Shown piece after piece: positions 18,261 through 26,861 of a stretch of 64,000 nucleotides of DNA (position 1 is its first letter; every line of letters begins with the position of its first letter). The position numbers and the translations under genes are program-made. The notes under the pieces are model-generated. The model had not been told where the DNA came from. It saw nothing but the letters and a program-made list of their open reading frames with translations, and made no database searches. Location: positions 62,001 through 126,000 of the forward strand of contig JAQTYU010000005.1 in assembly GCA_028688145.1 (NCBI GenBank), in the 5' to 3' direction. Origin of the DNA: Thiotrichaceae bacterium. Its GTDB lineage: Bacteria; Pseudomonadota; Gammaproteobacteria; Beggiatoales; Beggiatoaceae.

Positions 18261-19013
18261 TTAACGGCGTACACCTAACAAAATACCACGCTCTAGCCAT
18301 GCCTGCATAATTTCTAAACCGCCAGAAATTACTGCTTCTGGCTGCGGATGTTGCAACGCACTCGCGATTTCGGAAAGTAGCTGATTACCTGTGTCTGGGC
18401 TTTCAATGAGGCAATTTAATAAATGGGCACTGACCGCATTTAAACTTAGAAAACAGACTTTATCATTCAAATCCCGATAAACTACCAAACAAGTGGGTGT
18501 TTCTGGTGGAGTTTTGGGTTGATTATTTTCCCCAATTTCATGCACAGGATATTTATAAACAAGGAGTTGAAGATAAGGACTGACCGCAGGAATACGATTT
18601 AAAAAATCAGCACTTTGTTCAATATTTGTCCAGTCAATGACTTGCGCGTCAATCGACACCGCCAATTCTACCCATTCGTAATGCGCCAATTCTGCCATAA
18701 AAGGCGGGTCGTCGGGAGCGGCGACATATTCTTCATTCAGAAATTGTAAAAATTCTTGGGGAAAACAGGGGAATAGCGGAGTTTGTGAAGGATGCTTTTC
18801 GTAAAACTCTCGCATTAACGCCGCCCAGCGGGTTTCACTGAACAGGCTTTTTAACACGGGATAAGTTGCAGAAAGCAGGCTGTCTACATTGTTGTAACAC
18901 AGTTCGACATAGACGGCGGCTCGCTCGGGGGCGACATCTTGGGGGGCTGGATTTTTTTCAGGATTGCGAACATGGGCGGTAAAACGCGCTTGGGTTTCAC
19001 GTAAATTAAGCAT
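18261..19013 (-). CDS. DUF2063 (BufC/HvfC-type) MNIO partner protein
   Basis: A 250-residue DUF2063 protein. The N-terminal helical domain (LRETQARFTAHVRNP, VYVELCYNNVDSLLSATYPVLKSLF, FYEKHPSQTPLFPCFPQEFLQFL, ELAHYEWVELAV) is the putative recognition domain of the partner of DUF692 enzymes. Its start overlaps the DUF692 gene by eight bases. In bufferin and related pathways this protein presents a Cys-containing precursor peptide to the MNIO enzyme. The C-terminal part is less conserved. Confidence 0.88.
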   Translation of the reverse strand: MLNLRETQARFTAHVRNPEKNPAPQDVAPERAAVYVELCYNNVDSLLSATYPVLKSLFSETRWAALMREFYEKHPSQTPLFPCFPQEFLQFLNEEYVAAPDDPPFMAELAHYEWVELAVSIDAQVIDWTNIEQSADFLNRIPAVSPYLQLLVYKYPVHEIGENNQPKTPPETPTCLVVYRDLNDKVCFLSLNAVSAHLLNCLIESPDTGNQLLSEIASALQHPQPEAVISGGLEIMQAWLERGILLGVRR

Positions 19014-19857
19014 ACGCCGCCACCTGTGGCTGAAAACACGCTTGAATACGCTGAATGGTGTTTAATTCCCCAAGCAATTCTTCCAAGGGCGGAATATTAA
19101 AATCGCGTTCTAATAAAGTGGGAAATACGCCAAAATTCTCATAAGCAACATTTAATAAATTCCACACGGGGTCAATCACATCTGCGCCGTGGGTATCAAT
19201 CAGCAAGCTATCGGATTCGTGATAATGTCCTGCAATATGCGCGTAAGCAATGCGTTCCGCAGGCAGAGCTTTCAAAAAAGCTTCGGCGTTGTAGACATGA
19301 TTGACGCTGTTGACGTAAATATTGTTCACATCAATCAGAAAATCGCAGTCGGCGCGTTTCACCACGGCATTGATAAATTCAATTTCGCTGAGCTGTTGGC
19401 TGGGGGCGCAGTAGTAGGAAATGTTTTCAATCGCAATGCGGCGTTCTAAGATTTCTTGCACCCGTTGAATGCGTTGCACCACATGTTCGATGGCTTCTTC
19501 ACTGAATGGAATCGGCATTAAATCGTATAAATGCCCGTGTTCATCGGCACAATAACTGAGGTGTTCGCTGTAGCAGTGCATGTGGTGGGTTTCGAGAAAG
19601 GCTTTGACTTGTTTGATAAAAACTTCATCGAGGGGAGCTTGTCCGCCAATGTTTAAAGACAGTCCGTGTGCGACAAAGGGATAGCGTTCCGTGAAATAGC
19701 GTAGTCGCTTGCCAAGTCGCCCCCCGACATTAATCCAATTTTCGGGCGCAACTTCCATAAAACCAATTTGGGCAGGTAATTGGGCTTCTAATGCGTCTAA
19801 CATCTCGCGCTTAAAGCCCAATCCCGCGCCGTGCACGGGATAGGACATGGTTTTCAC
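19006..19857 (-). CDS. DUF692 multinuclear non-heme iron oxidase (BufB/HvfB-type)
   Basis: A 283-residue MNIO enzyme. Characteristic metal-site segments are all present: HGAGLGFK near residue 10, EVAPENWINVGG, VAHGLSLNIGG, CYSEHLSYC, IAIENISYYC, FLIDVNNIYVNSVNH, AYAHIAGHYHES and TLLERDFNIP. Family members modify cysteines in ribosomally made peptides, for example methanobactins and the copper-binding bufferins. It overlaps the DUF2063 partner. No DUF2282-type or other signal-peptide precursor with clustered Cys is found next to it. Confidence 0.92.
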   Translation of the reverse strand: MKTMSYPVHGAGLGFKREMLDALEAQLPAQIGFMEVAPENWINVGGRLGKRLRYFTERYPFVAHGLSLNIGGQAPLDEVFIKQVKAFLETHHMHCYSEHLSYCADEHGHLYDLMPIPFSEEAIEHVVQRIQRVQEILERRIAIENISYYCAPSQQLSEIEFINAVVKRADCDFLIDVNNIYVNSVNHVYNAEAFLKALPAERIAYAHIAGHYHESDSLLIDTHGADVIDPVWNLLNVAYENFGVFPTLLERDFNIPPLEELLGELNTIQRIQACFQPQVAAYA

Positions 19858-19904
19858 CTTTGAATATTAAAGTCTGACTGCGCCACTAAATAGGATTAAA
19901 CTTT

Positions 19905-19992
19905 AACACAAGCCCCCAACCCCCTAAAGGGGGCTAAAACTTAAAGATATTTGTCTTTAAAGTCCCCTTTAGGGGATTTAGGGGCTTGTGTT
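19905..19992. repeat. Family A G/C palindrome
   Basis: AACACAAGCCCC / GGGGCTTGTGTT outer arms enclose CCCCCTAAAGGGGG and TCCCCTTTAGGGGA inner palindromes. It lies between the DUF692 gene and the acidic protein gene. Confidence 0.85.
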
Positions 19993-20013
19993 AGGGACTT
20001 GAGGGGCTTCTTT

Positions 20014-20493
20014 TTAGTGATGCAAATACTTAGGTTCGCCTTCATGAAGATCGAAGTTATTTTCACCTTCATCTTCCTCGCTGGCAAATTCAGGTTCTTC
20101 CGCTTCTTGCTCTATCCATGACAGCAATTCGTCGGAAACATCACGCGCCATTTGTTCGATTTCGGGAAATTCTGCGGGTTCTTCCCAAGACAGGCAGCCA
20201 TCAGAAGTCAGCCACATCAGCTTTAATTCAGTGATGGATAATTCTTGAATCAGTTGCAGGCACATATCATCGATTAATTCGATAAAAGTGTGATAAAGCA
20301 TACTTTCCGCGCCTTGTTGCAATTCTTCGACAAAAGCCGCCCAAAAGTTTTCAAAGTGAGTGTCGAGCTTGCAGCCTTCTTCAAGACGATTTTGCACATC
20401 TTCCATGTTTAAAGCTTTCAATTCGTCGATAGCGGTATCGACCAACTCTTCAAATTTCTCTTGAATGATGATGCGAACGCGTTCTTCAAACAT
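20014..20493 (-). CDS. Acidic helical protein of unknown function
   Basis: I do not recognise this 159-residue protein. It is strongly acidic, with Glu/Asp runs near the C-terminus (EEPEFASEEDEGE) and a His-ending tail (YLHH). It is predicted almost wholly helical, with no signal peptide or membrane segment, and has three scattered cysteines. It is co-directional with and upstream of the DUF692-DUF2063 pair, but a family A repeat separates them. It is not a typical precursor peptide. A cytoplasmic role is all that can be said. Confidence 0.6.
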   Translation of the reverse strand: MFEERVRIIIQEKFEELVDTAIDELKALNMEDVQNRLEEGCKLDTHFENFWAAFVEELQQGAESMLYHTFIELIDDMCLQLIQELSITELKLMWLTSDGCLSWEEPAEFPEIEQMARDVSDELLSWIEQEAEEPEFASEEDEGENNFDLHEGEPKYLHH

Positions 20494-20689
20494 GATATTC
20501 TCCCGTTAAATTCTAAATCGGAATAAACAATTATATTTAGTATGACAGAGTTTTTTAGAAATATAAAATATGCCCTGTTATTGGAAAAATAGGCTCGTAA
20601 ATTTTAAGCAAATTCGTGCGATTTATCGTAATATTTCTACATAACTTAAGCTGACTAAATAATTCTTTTTACCCACGGAGGAAATGAGA

Positions 20690-21457
20690 ATGCCTGATGA
20701 ATTATTAGAGTTGATGCAGAAACAGTTATTGGATTTTAAAAAAGCCCTGATTTTAGAAACCGATGCAGGCGTTAAATTTAAGCTCAAACACGAGATTAAG
20801 AACTTAGAGCAGCAACTCGCGGAATATCAACCTGCTTTAAATCCTATTCCACAAGCTAAATCAGGCTCTGATAAATCCACTTCAACCGTCTCCCAACAAG
20901 ATGAAATTTTCATATCTTACAAGTGGAGAGGCGAAAGTGAGCGCATTGTCAATGAACTCGACAAGCATTTGATGGAAAAAGGATTGACGGTTATTCGGGA
21001 CAAGCGTGATTTAGGGTTTAAAGGCAAGATTAAAGAATTCATGCAACGTATTGGACGCGGACGTTACGTTGTTGTTGTTATCAGCGATAAGTATTTAAAA
21101 TCGGATAACTGCATGTTTGAGTTATTAGAAATTGCTCAGAACGGCGATTTTTACGACCGCATTTTCCCGATTGTGTTGGCAGATGCTGATATTTACAAAC
21201 CCGTAAAACGTTTGGCGTATGTCAAACATTGGGAAAACGAAATTCAAGCATTAAATGAAGCAATGAAAGAAGTTAGTGCTGCAAATTTACAGGGTTTTAG
21301 AGATGAGATTGATTTGTATACTAAAATTCGTGAACGGATTGCAAGTTTAACTGACGTGCTCAAAAACATGAACACACTCACCCCCGAAATGCACGAAGCC
21401 AGCGGTTTTGAAAAACTTTATCAAGCCATAGAAGACAGACGTACACAAGATCGATAA
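20690..21457 (+). CDS. TIR-domain protein with N-terminal helical domain
   Basis: A 255-residue protein. Residues about 3-48 are a charged helical segment (ELLELMQKQLLDFKKALILE, EIKNLEQQLAEYQ) like small effector-associated domains. Residues about 72-195 are a TIR domain (DEIFISYKWRGESERIVNEL, VIRDKRDLGF, YVVVVISDKYLKS, NCMFELLEI). The Glu in CMFEL aligns with the catalytic Glu of NAD-consuming TIRs. GGAGG at 20677-20681 suits ATG 20690 better than ATG 20684. Bacterial TIR proteins often act in antiphage NAD depletion; no partner gene lies beside it. Confidence 0.85.
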   Translation: MPDELLELMQKQLLDFKKALILETDAGVKFKLKHEIKNLEQQLAEYQPALNPIPQAKSGSDKSTSTVSQQDEIFISYKWRGESERIVNELDKHLMEKGLTVIRDKRDLGFKGKIKEFMQRIGRGRYVVVVISDKYLKSDNCMFELLEIAQNGDFYDRIFPIVLADADIYKPVKRLAYVKHWENEIQALNEAMKEVSAANLQGFRDEIDLYTKIRERIASLTDVLKNMNTLTPEMHEASGFEKLYQAIEDRRTQDR

Positions 21458-21463
21458 ACGTGC

Positions 21464-21506
21464 AAAAAATAACCGCCATTAAATATAATTAAGGCGGTTA
21501 TTTTTT
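21464..21506. terminator. Bidirectional terminator
   Basis: AAAAAATAACCGCC / GGCGGTTATTTTTT is a perfect 14-bp arm pair between convergent genes. The right arm overlaps the last codons of the minus-strand gene. Confidence 0.93.
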
Positions 21507-21953
21507 ATAAACAGAATCTTTGATTTCTTGCTGAGTCAGTGTGTGCACAGCACTGAGTTTTTTAATCTGCGAATCCGCTTCATCAATCACTTCATCGTAC
21601 AAATCCAGCACCGTTCTATCAAAATGTTCACATTCTTCAGCTTCCAATTTGAACAAAGCCATCTGATTTAAAAAATTGTTCAAAATATGCTGCATCACTG
21701 CCACCGTGGCAATAAAAACTTCCTTCTTTTCATTTTCTTGCTCAAGAATTTTCTGATAGTCTTCTTTAATCAATAAATACAGCAATAGAGTAGTGATTGC
21801 CACATAAATCCAACCCTTAAAGGTCTGTAAGATATTGAGCATTTGATGATCACTGGTCAATAAACCCAGCAATCTATCCGAGAAAAAAATCCACAACACA
21901 CCAAAAAAACAATAAATCAACGCAATCTTAAGCGGAGGCGATAAGGTTTTCAT
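21498..21953 (-). CDS. Truncated membrane sensor-like protein
   Basis: A 151-residue protein with two transmembrane segments (residues about 8-28 and 44-66) around a short periplasmic loop, FFSDRLLGLLTSDHQMLNILQTFKGW. This is the N-terminal sensor module often found before PAS, GGDEF or kinase domains. The remaining cytoplasmic part is helical (VMQHILNNFLNQMALFKLEAEE), slightly like a phosphoacceptor helix, but no ATPase or cyclase domain follows. It may be a degraded or minimal sensor. Confidence 0.55.
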   Translation of the reverse strand: MKTLSPPLKIALIYCFFGVLWIFFSDRLLGLLTSDHQMLNILQTFKGWIYVAITTLLLYLLIKEDYQKILEQENEKKEVFIATVAVMQHILNNFLNQMALFKLEAEECEHFDRTVLDLYDEVIDEADSQIKKLSAVHTLTQQEIKDSVYKK

Positions 21954-22093
21954 TTGAAAATCTCTAGGTTTAGATAAGTTGCGAGCCTAATGTCATAAAA
22001 ACGGCGCGAATATTAAAGAAGAGTATAGCAACTGCGACTGGAGAATTAGGCAAGAGCAATGCCATAATGAATGAAAAGTATGAAAATTTTCAC

Positions 22094-22132
22094 GAAAAAA
22101 ATTGGGCAAGGTTAAAACCTAACCTTGCCCAA
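22094..22132 (-). terminator. Rho-independent terminator of leuA
   Basis: On the minus strand TTGGGCAAGGTTA / TAACCTTGCCCAA (13 bp) is followed by seven T residues. Confidence 0.93.
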
Positions 22133-22150
22133 AGTTTAAGTAAATACAGT

Positions 22151-23692
22151 TTACAACGGCGTATTTTGAGGATGTTGCCGCTCAGTCGGTGAAGTAATCT
22201 TATTTAACGCATTGAGATAAGCTTTTGCCGAAGCAATCACAATATCCGTATCCGCGCCTTGCCCATTGACCACGCGCCCGCCTTTTTCCAAACGTACCCC
22301 AACTTCACCTTGTGAATCCGTGCCATTGGTGACATTGTTCACCGAATAAACAAGAAGGGTAACGTGACTTTGTACAAGCGACTCAATCGCCTTAAAAGTT
22401 GCATCCACAGGGCCGCTGCCGCGTGCATGAGAACTCTTTTCAACCCCTTGAATATTCAAGGTAATTTTAGCGTGCGGGGTTTCGCCCGTTTCAGAACACA
22501 CTTTGAGAGAAACTAACTTCAAATGTTCGCGTTCTGTAGACACCGAATCCGAAACCAAGGCTTGCAAATCTTCGTCGTAAATCTCGTGCTTCTTATCCGC
22601 CAACTCTTTGAAACGTGAGAATGCGGCATTGAGTTCTTCTTCAGAAGTGAACTCAATATTCAAACCCTTGAGATGCGCCCGAAACGCGCTGCGCCCTGAA
22701 TGCTTGCCCAACACCATTTTATTGGTATGCCAGCCCACATCTTCTGCCCGCATGATTTCGTAAGTTTCGCGGCTTTTCAAAATGCCATCTTGATGAATGC
22801 CTGATTCATGCGCAAACGCATTTGCACCGACAATCGCTTTATTCGGTTGCACAGGAAAACCCGTAATTGTCGAAACCAAACGTGAGCAATTTAAAATTTG
22901 CGTGGTGTCTAAAGTGACATCGCAAGGGAAAATATCTTGACGGGTGCGCACTGCCATCACGATTTCTTCCAAGGCAGCATTACCCGCACGCTCGCCCAAA
23001 CCGTTAATCGTACATTCGACTTGACGCGCCCCATTGAGCACCGCAGACAAAGAATTTGCCACCGCAAGCCCTAAGTCATTGTGACAATGCACGGAAAAAA
23101 TCGCCTTATCGGCATTGGGAATACGTTCCCGCAATTCCAAAATCAAACGCCCAAAACGGTCAGGCAAGTTATAACCGACGGTGTCGGGAATATTAATCGT
23201 GCTTGCGCCTGCGTCAATCACTGCCTCAATAATCCGACAAAGAAAATCGCTTTCCGAACGTCCTGCATCTTCGGGGGAAAATTCCACATTATCGGTGTAA
23301 CGTCGCGCACGTTTGACCGCAGCCACGGCACGTTCAACCACTTGATCAGGAGACATGCAAAGCTTCATTTGCATGTGAATCGGAGAGGTCGCGATAAAGG
23401 TATGAATCCGTGCAGATTTTGCCGCTTTTAAGGCTTCCGCAGAACGGTCAATATCCCCATCCACGGCACGCGCCAACGCACAAATCGTGCTTTCACGCAC
23501 CGCTTGGGCAACGGCTTTCACCCCTTCAAAATCCCCCACACTGGCGGCGGGAAAACCCGCTTCGATGACATCGACTTTCAAGCGTTCCAAAGCTTTCGCA
23601 ATGCGCACTTTTTCGTCTTTGGTCATGGACGCGCCGGGACTTTGTTCGCCGTCACGCAAGGTTGTGTCAAATATAATGAGTTTGTCAGTCAT
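22151..23692 (-). CDS. leuA: 2-isopropylmalate synthase LeuA
   Basis: First committed enzyme of leucine synthesis, condensing acetyl-CoA with 2-oxoisovalerate; about 513 residues. The catalytic domain opens [20 protein letters not shown]. Metal ligands lie in [16 protein letters not shown], and [15 protein letters not shown] and [11 protein letters not shown] follow. The C-terminal regulatory domain (about 390 on, [15 protein letters not shown]) binds leucine. ATG 23692 is chosen because of GGAG just upstream; an in-frame ATG 11 codons earlier lacks one. Transcription appears controlled by a leucine attenuator in the 200-nt leader. Confidence 0.95.
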   Translation of the reverse strand: MTDKLIIFDTTLRDGEQSPGASMTKDEKVRIAKALERLKVDVIEAGFPAASVGDFEGVKAVAQAVRESTICALARAVDGDIDRSAEALKAAKSARIHTFIATSPIHMQMKLCMSPDQVVERAVAAVKRARRYTDNVEFSPEDAGRSESDFLCRIIEAVIDAGASTINIPDTVGYNLPDRFGRLILELRERIPNADKAIFSVHCHNDLGLAVANSLSAVLNGARQVECTINGLGERAGNAALEEIVMAVRTRQDIFPCDVTLDTTQILNCSRLVSTITGFPVQPNKAIVGANAFAHESGIHQDGILKSRETYEIMRAEDVGWHTNKMVLGKHSGRSAFRAHLKGLNIEFTSEEELNAAFSRFKELADKKHEIYDEDLQALVSDSVSTEREHLKLVSLKVCSETGETPHAKITLNIQGVEKSSHARGSGPVDATFKAIESLVQSHVTLLVYSVNNVTNGTDSQGEVGVRLEKGGRVVNGQGADTDIVIASAKAYLNALNKITSPTERQHPQNTPL

Positions 23693-23746
23693 AATAGCTC
23701 CGTAATTCCTGAATAGGATTGTCAATATAAATTAAAGAAGGATGCG

Positions 23747-23806
23747 CAAAACTGCCCTCGACGGGCGAATGATGTAGGCTGCCCTAAGGCAGCAGTCGCA
23801 GACTGC
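23747..23806 (-). promoter_or_regulatory. Leucine attenuator hairpins of leuA
   Basis: Read on the minus strand, three stems follow each other. GCAGTC/GACTGC (23792-23806) lies over the Leu codons. GCTGCC/GGCAGC (23778-23793) overlaps the leader-peptide stop. GCCC/GGGC (23754-23766) is followed by AGTTTT. The first and second stems share bases, and GGGCAG occurs in both the second and third stems, so alternative pairing is possible, as in ribosome-mediated attenuation. Confidence 0.7.
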
Positions 23807-23843
23807 TCAGGAGGAGGGTATTACGGGGGGGAACGCACGCCAT
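23784..23843 (-). CDS. Leucine-rich leader peptide (LeuL-like), 19 aa
   Basis: The minus strand encodes MACVPPRNTLLLSSLRLLP then TAG: six Leu in ten residues (CTC CTC CTG AGC AGT CTG CGA CTG CTG), with the stop inside the second attenuator hairpin. A CAGG sequence lies just before the ATG. It sits between a sigma-70-like promoter and leuA. Ribosome stalling at the Leu codons when charged tRNA-Leu is scarce would alter the downstream hairpins and allow leuA transcription. The role is inferred from this arrangement. Confidence 0.8.
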   Translation of the reverse strand: MACVPPRNTLLLSSLRLLP

Positions 23844-23898
23844 TACCTGCCCGTTGCGGACATGTACAATTAAATAAATTGTTGAGTAAATGGAGTAC

Positions 23899-23926
23899 AT
23901 AATAGGCGGTGTGTGTAATAATTCAA
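23899..23926 (-). promoter_or_regulatory. Sigma-70-like promoter of the leuA leader
   Basis: On the minus strand TTGAAT (23926-23921) and TATTAT (23904-23899) are spaced by 16 bases. Transcription would start near 23892, giving a 200-nt leader. The 23700-24035 gap is thus occupied by this leader; 23930-24035 shows nothing else clear. Confidence 0.65.
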
Positions 23927-24035
23927 TGAAGTGTAGTGTTTGATAATAGACAAAATTGCAAGCTTTGCCAAGTGTTTTTCTGCAACCGATAAGGCTAAAT
24001 TAATTTTGATGCGGCTATGCACCGCAGCTTCGCTC

Positions 24036-24512
24036 TTAATTTTCCCGCCGAAATTCGCCTTCAATCACAGTGTTACGCGCTTGTATTGAAGGTTCAGGAC
24101 GTGGGATTTCTGATTCATTGGCAGCTTGTGCGCCGCGCTGACGGTATAATAAGGGAATGCCGTAGCGTAAAATCAATTGCACGATGCCCTTGCGTGTCCA
24201 CGGAATCAGACATAATAAGCCAAGGATGTCGGTGAAAAATCCGGGGGCAAGTAACAACACGCCCGATAATAAGAGTAAAATAGCTTCTAACAAGGCGGTT
24301 GTCGGTAATTCACCTTGCTGAATCATTTGTTGTAAACGGCTGATCGTGATTGCACTTTGTGTGCGCAGTAAATACGTTCCTAAAATTGCCATCAAAATTA
24401 ACAAGGCAATGCTGGGCAGATAGCCGATGAAATTGCCCATTTGTACAAACAGGTAAATTTCAATAATCGGTGTAACGATAAATAACACCGCAAGATAACG
24501 AAATAACTTCAT
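24036..24512 (-). CDS. fxsA: FxsA-family membrane protein
   Basis: A 158-residue FxsA protein with four hydrophobic segments. Signatures are PIIEIYLFVQMGNFIGYLPSI near residue 15, ILGTYLLRTQS, and LLLLSGVLLLAPGFFTDILGLLCLIP near residue 80. The tail after residue 120 is hydrophilic. In E. coli FxsA relieves F-exclusion of phage T7; its cellular role is otherwise unclear. The length and motif order are normal. It is divergent from cutA. Confidence 0.9.
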   Translation of the reverse strand: MKLFRYLAVLFIVTPIIEIYLFVQMGNFIGYLPSIALLILMAILGTYLLRTQSAITISRLQQMIQQGELPTTALLEAILLLLSGVLLLAPGFFTDILGLLCLIPWTRKGIVQLILRYGIPLLYRQRGAQAANESEIPRPEPSIQARNTVIEGEFRREN

Positions 24513-24645
24513 CCAATTTCCTTTATGGTCACTCGATAGATGAACTTGGGTATGGATTGAAACAAAACCCTAAGCAGGCTCATGCCTTTTTTAACAAACT
24601 GGGGTCAAAACTAGCAAACTCCACTTGAGAATACAAATAAATCTT

Positions 24646-24987
24646 ATGGAAACGACAAATTACTTATTAGTGATGACCACCTGCCCCTCGCGTGAAGTGG
24701 CGGAGCGTTTGGCAACCCAAGTGTTAGGACAGCATTTAGTCGCCTGTGTGAATATGCTGCCTGGAATGCAATCTTGGTATTTTTACGAAGAAGAATTGAT
24801 GCAAGATCAAGAAATTTTGATGTTGATGAAAACCCGTGAAGATTGTTATCCGCATTTACAAGCCTTGTTGTTACAACTGCATCCTTATGAAGAACCTGAA
24901 TTAATTGCTTTACCCATTCAAACAGGTTCGCCCAGTTATTTTGACTGGATGGATAATATGCTCATCACCAAGCCGAAGCCTGAATAA
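24646..24987 (+). CDS. cutA: Divalent-cation tolerance protein CutA
   Basis: A 113-residue CutA (METTNYLLVMTTCPSREVAE; HLVACVNMLPGMQSWYFYEEE; EILMLMKTRE; HPYEEPELIALPI). CutA forms compact trimers and is linked to copper tolerance. ATG 24646 is chosen over an upstream in-frame TTG. Its stop overlaps the first ATG of dsbD by one base, the conserved cutA-dsbD order. Confidence 0.93.
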   Translation: METTNYLLVMTTCPSREVAERLATQVLGQHLVACVNMLPGMQSWYFYEEELMQDQEILMLMKTREDCYPHLQALLLQLHPYEEPELIALPIQTGSPSYFDWMDNMLITKPKPE

Positions 24988-26861
24988 TGATGTGCCGCGC
25001 CCTTGTCTTCACTTGTTTATGCCTAATTGCGTCCTTAGTCTCGGCTGCGGAAAGTTCGCCTGTCCTGAATGATGGTGTGTTTGGCAAATCAAGTGCTTTA
25101 AACTTTCAAACCGCGCCTGTTGCCAGCAACGAGTTTCTCGACCCTGAGCAAGCTTTTGTGGTCTCTGCACACATGTCTTCCCCGCAGCAAATCGTGCTGA
25201 AATGGCAGATTGCAGAAGGCTATTATTTATACCAACAGCGTTTGAAGTTTAATCTAGCCACGGGCGCGGCAAAATTAGGCGCGCCAATTTTCCCCCCCAG
25301 CAAAACTAAAGATGATCCTAGTTTTGGCAAGGTCGAGATTTACGAACACAGTTTAGAAATAAAACTGCCCGTTGAAAATTTGGGCGCGGCTTCAGAATTA
25401 GTGTTAAATATCAGTTATCAAGGTTGCGCCTCCGCAGGATTATGCTATCCCCCGATAGAAAAAACCTTGCCCTTAATCGTGCCACAAGGCGCGGTGAATT
25501 CTGTCAGTCCTGCGCCTGTAGCCAGTGTTGTGACAAACCCCACGCCTGTCGAAAATCTTTCAGAACAAGACCGTATCACCCGCTTATTAGAAAACAGCAG
25601 CGTGTGGTATAGCTTATTGATGTTTTTCGGATTTGGTTTATTACTGTCGTTCACGCCCTGCGTGTTCCCGATGATTCCGATTTTATCCAGCATTATTGTC
25701 GGCGAAGGCAAACATGTCACCACGCGCCGCGCCTTCATCATGTCGCTCACTTATGTATTGGCGATGGCTTTAACCTACAGTATTGCAGGCGTATTTGCAG
25801 GTTTATTGGGTGAAAATTTACAAGCGGCTTTCCAAAATCCGTGGATTATTTCCGCCTTCGCGCTGGTGTTTGTGGCGTTGTCGCTGTCGATGTTTGGGTT
25901 TTATGAACTGCAAATGCCGAGTTTTATTCAAACCAAACTCACCCATGTCAGCAATAAACAGCAAGGCGGCAGCTTATTCGGTGTGGCAATCATGGGCTTA
26001 TTATCTGCCTTGATTGTCGGCCCTTGTGTGGCAGCTCCCTTGGCGGGTGCATTGATTTATATCGGGCAAACGGGAAATGCAGTGTTTGGCGGATTTGCCT
26101 TATTCGCGCTAAGCATGGGCATGGGTATTCCCTTGATTTTAATCGGAACATCTTCAGGGCATGTGTTACCGCGTGCAGGCGAATGGATGGACGGCGTTAA
26201 AGCGATTTTCGGAGTATTATTGCTCGTGGTCGCAATTTGGATGTTGGAACGCGTTTTGCCTCCCATGCTAAGTTTATTGTTGTGGGCGAGTTTATCAATC
26301 ATTTCTGCCATTTACATGGGCGCGGTCGATAATCTAGGCGCAGGGGTGACAGGATGGCGTAAGTTGTGGAAAGGTTTCGGGATTATCTTGTTAGTGTATG
26401 GTATATTACAGCTTATTGGGGTGGCGAGTGGCAATTATGACCGCTTCCAGCCGCTAAAGTTTCAAAACCTGATGAGCAGTAGCCATGCAGCAAGCAGTGA
26501 AACTGCCTTCAAACGCATCAAAGGCATGGAAGCCCTACAACAAGAATTAGCGCAGGCGCGTGATAAAATAGTGATGTTAGATTTTTATGCAGACTGGTGT
26601 GTTTCCTGCAAAGAGATGGAAACTTTAACTTTTAACGATCCCAGCGTGCAACAAGCTTTGAAAAATGTGATTTTGCTGCAAACCGATGTCACTGCCAATG
26701 ATGCACAAGACAAAGCTTTATATAAACAATTCAATTTATTTGGTCCTCCTGCCATTTTATTTTTTAAACAGCAACAAGAGCAACAGGCTGCGCGGATTAT
26801 TGGCTTTATGCCCGCCGCCGAATTTCGTCAACATTTGAGTAAGATAACTGGTTCACCATGA
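24987..26861 (+). CDS. dsbD: Thiol:disulfide interchange protein DsbD
   Basis: A 624-residue inner-membrane reductant conduit. The signal peptide is followed by the alpha domain with the cysteine pair in QGCASAGLCYPP. The eight-segment membrane domain holds the redox cysteines FTPCVFPMIP and VGPCVAAPLAG. The C-terminal gamma thioredoxin domain has DWCVSCKEME near residue 535. It passes electrons from cytoplasmic thioredoxin to periplasmic proteins. The next gene overlaps its stop and encodes a TlpA-like thioredoxin, a plausible recipient. Confidence 0.95.
   Translation: MMCRALVFTCLCLIASLVSAAESSPVLNDGVFGKSSALNFQTAPVASNEFLDPEQAFVVSAHMSSPQQIVLKWQIAEGYYLYQQRLKFNLATGAAKLGAPIFPPSKTKDDPSFGKVEIYEHSLEIKLPVENLGAASELVLNISYQGCASAGLCYPPIEKTLPLIVPQGAVNSVSPAPVASVVTNPTPVENLSEQDRITRLLENSSVWYSLLMFFGFGLLLSFTPCVFPMIPILSSIIVGEGKHVTTRRAFIMSLTYVLAMALTYSIAGVFAGLLGENLQAAFQNPWIISAFALVFVALSLSMFGFYELQMPSFIQTKLTHVSNKQQGGSLFGVAIMGLLSALIVGPCVAAPLAGALIYIGQTGNAVFGGFALFALSMGMGIPLILIGTSSGHVLPRAGEWMDGVKAIFGVLLLVVAIWMLERVLPPMLSLLLWASLSIISAIYMGAVDNLGAGVTGWRKLWKGFGIILLVYGILQLIGVASGNYDRFQPLKFQNLMSSSHAASSETAFKRIKGMEALQQELAQARDKIVMLDFYADWCVSCKEMETLTFNDPSVQQALKNVILLQTDVTANDAQDKALYKQFNLFGPPAILFFKQQQEQQAARIIGFMPAAEFRQHLSKITGSP

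Noticed and set aside
20014-20493. Acidic protein as precursor for the MNIO enzyme
   Set aside because: No signal peptide, only three scattered cysteines and a separating repeat; not a precursor pattern.
23745-23865. Possible 6S RNA, suggested by an ATGTCCGCAACGGGC sequence on the minus strand
   Set aside because: The central structure does not form the long 6S rod, and the region is better explained as the leuA leader peptide and attenuator.
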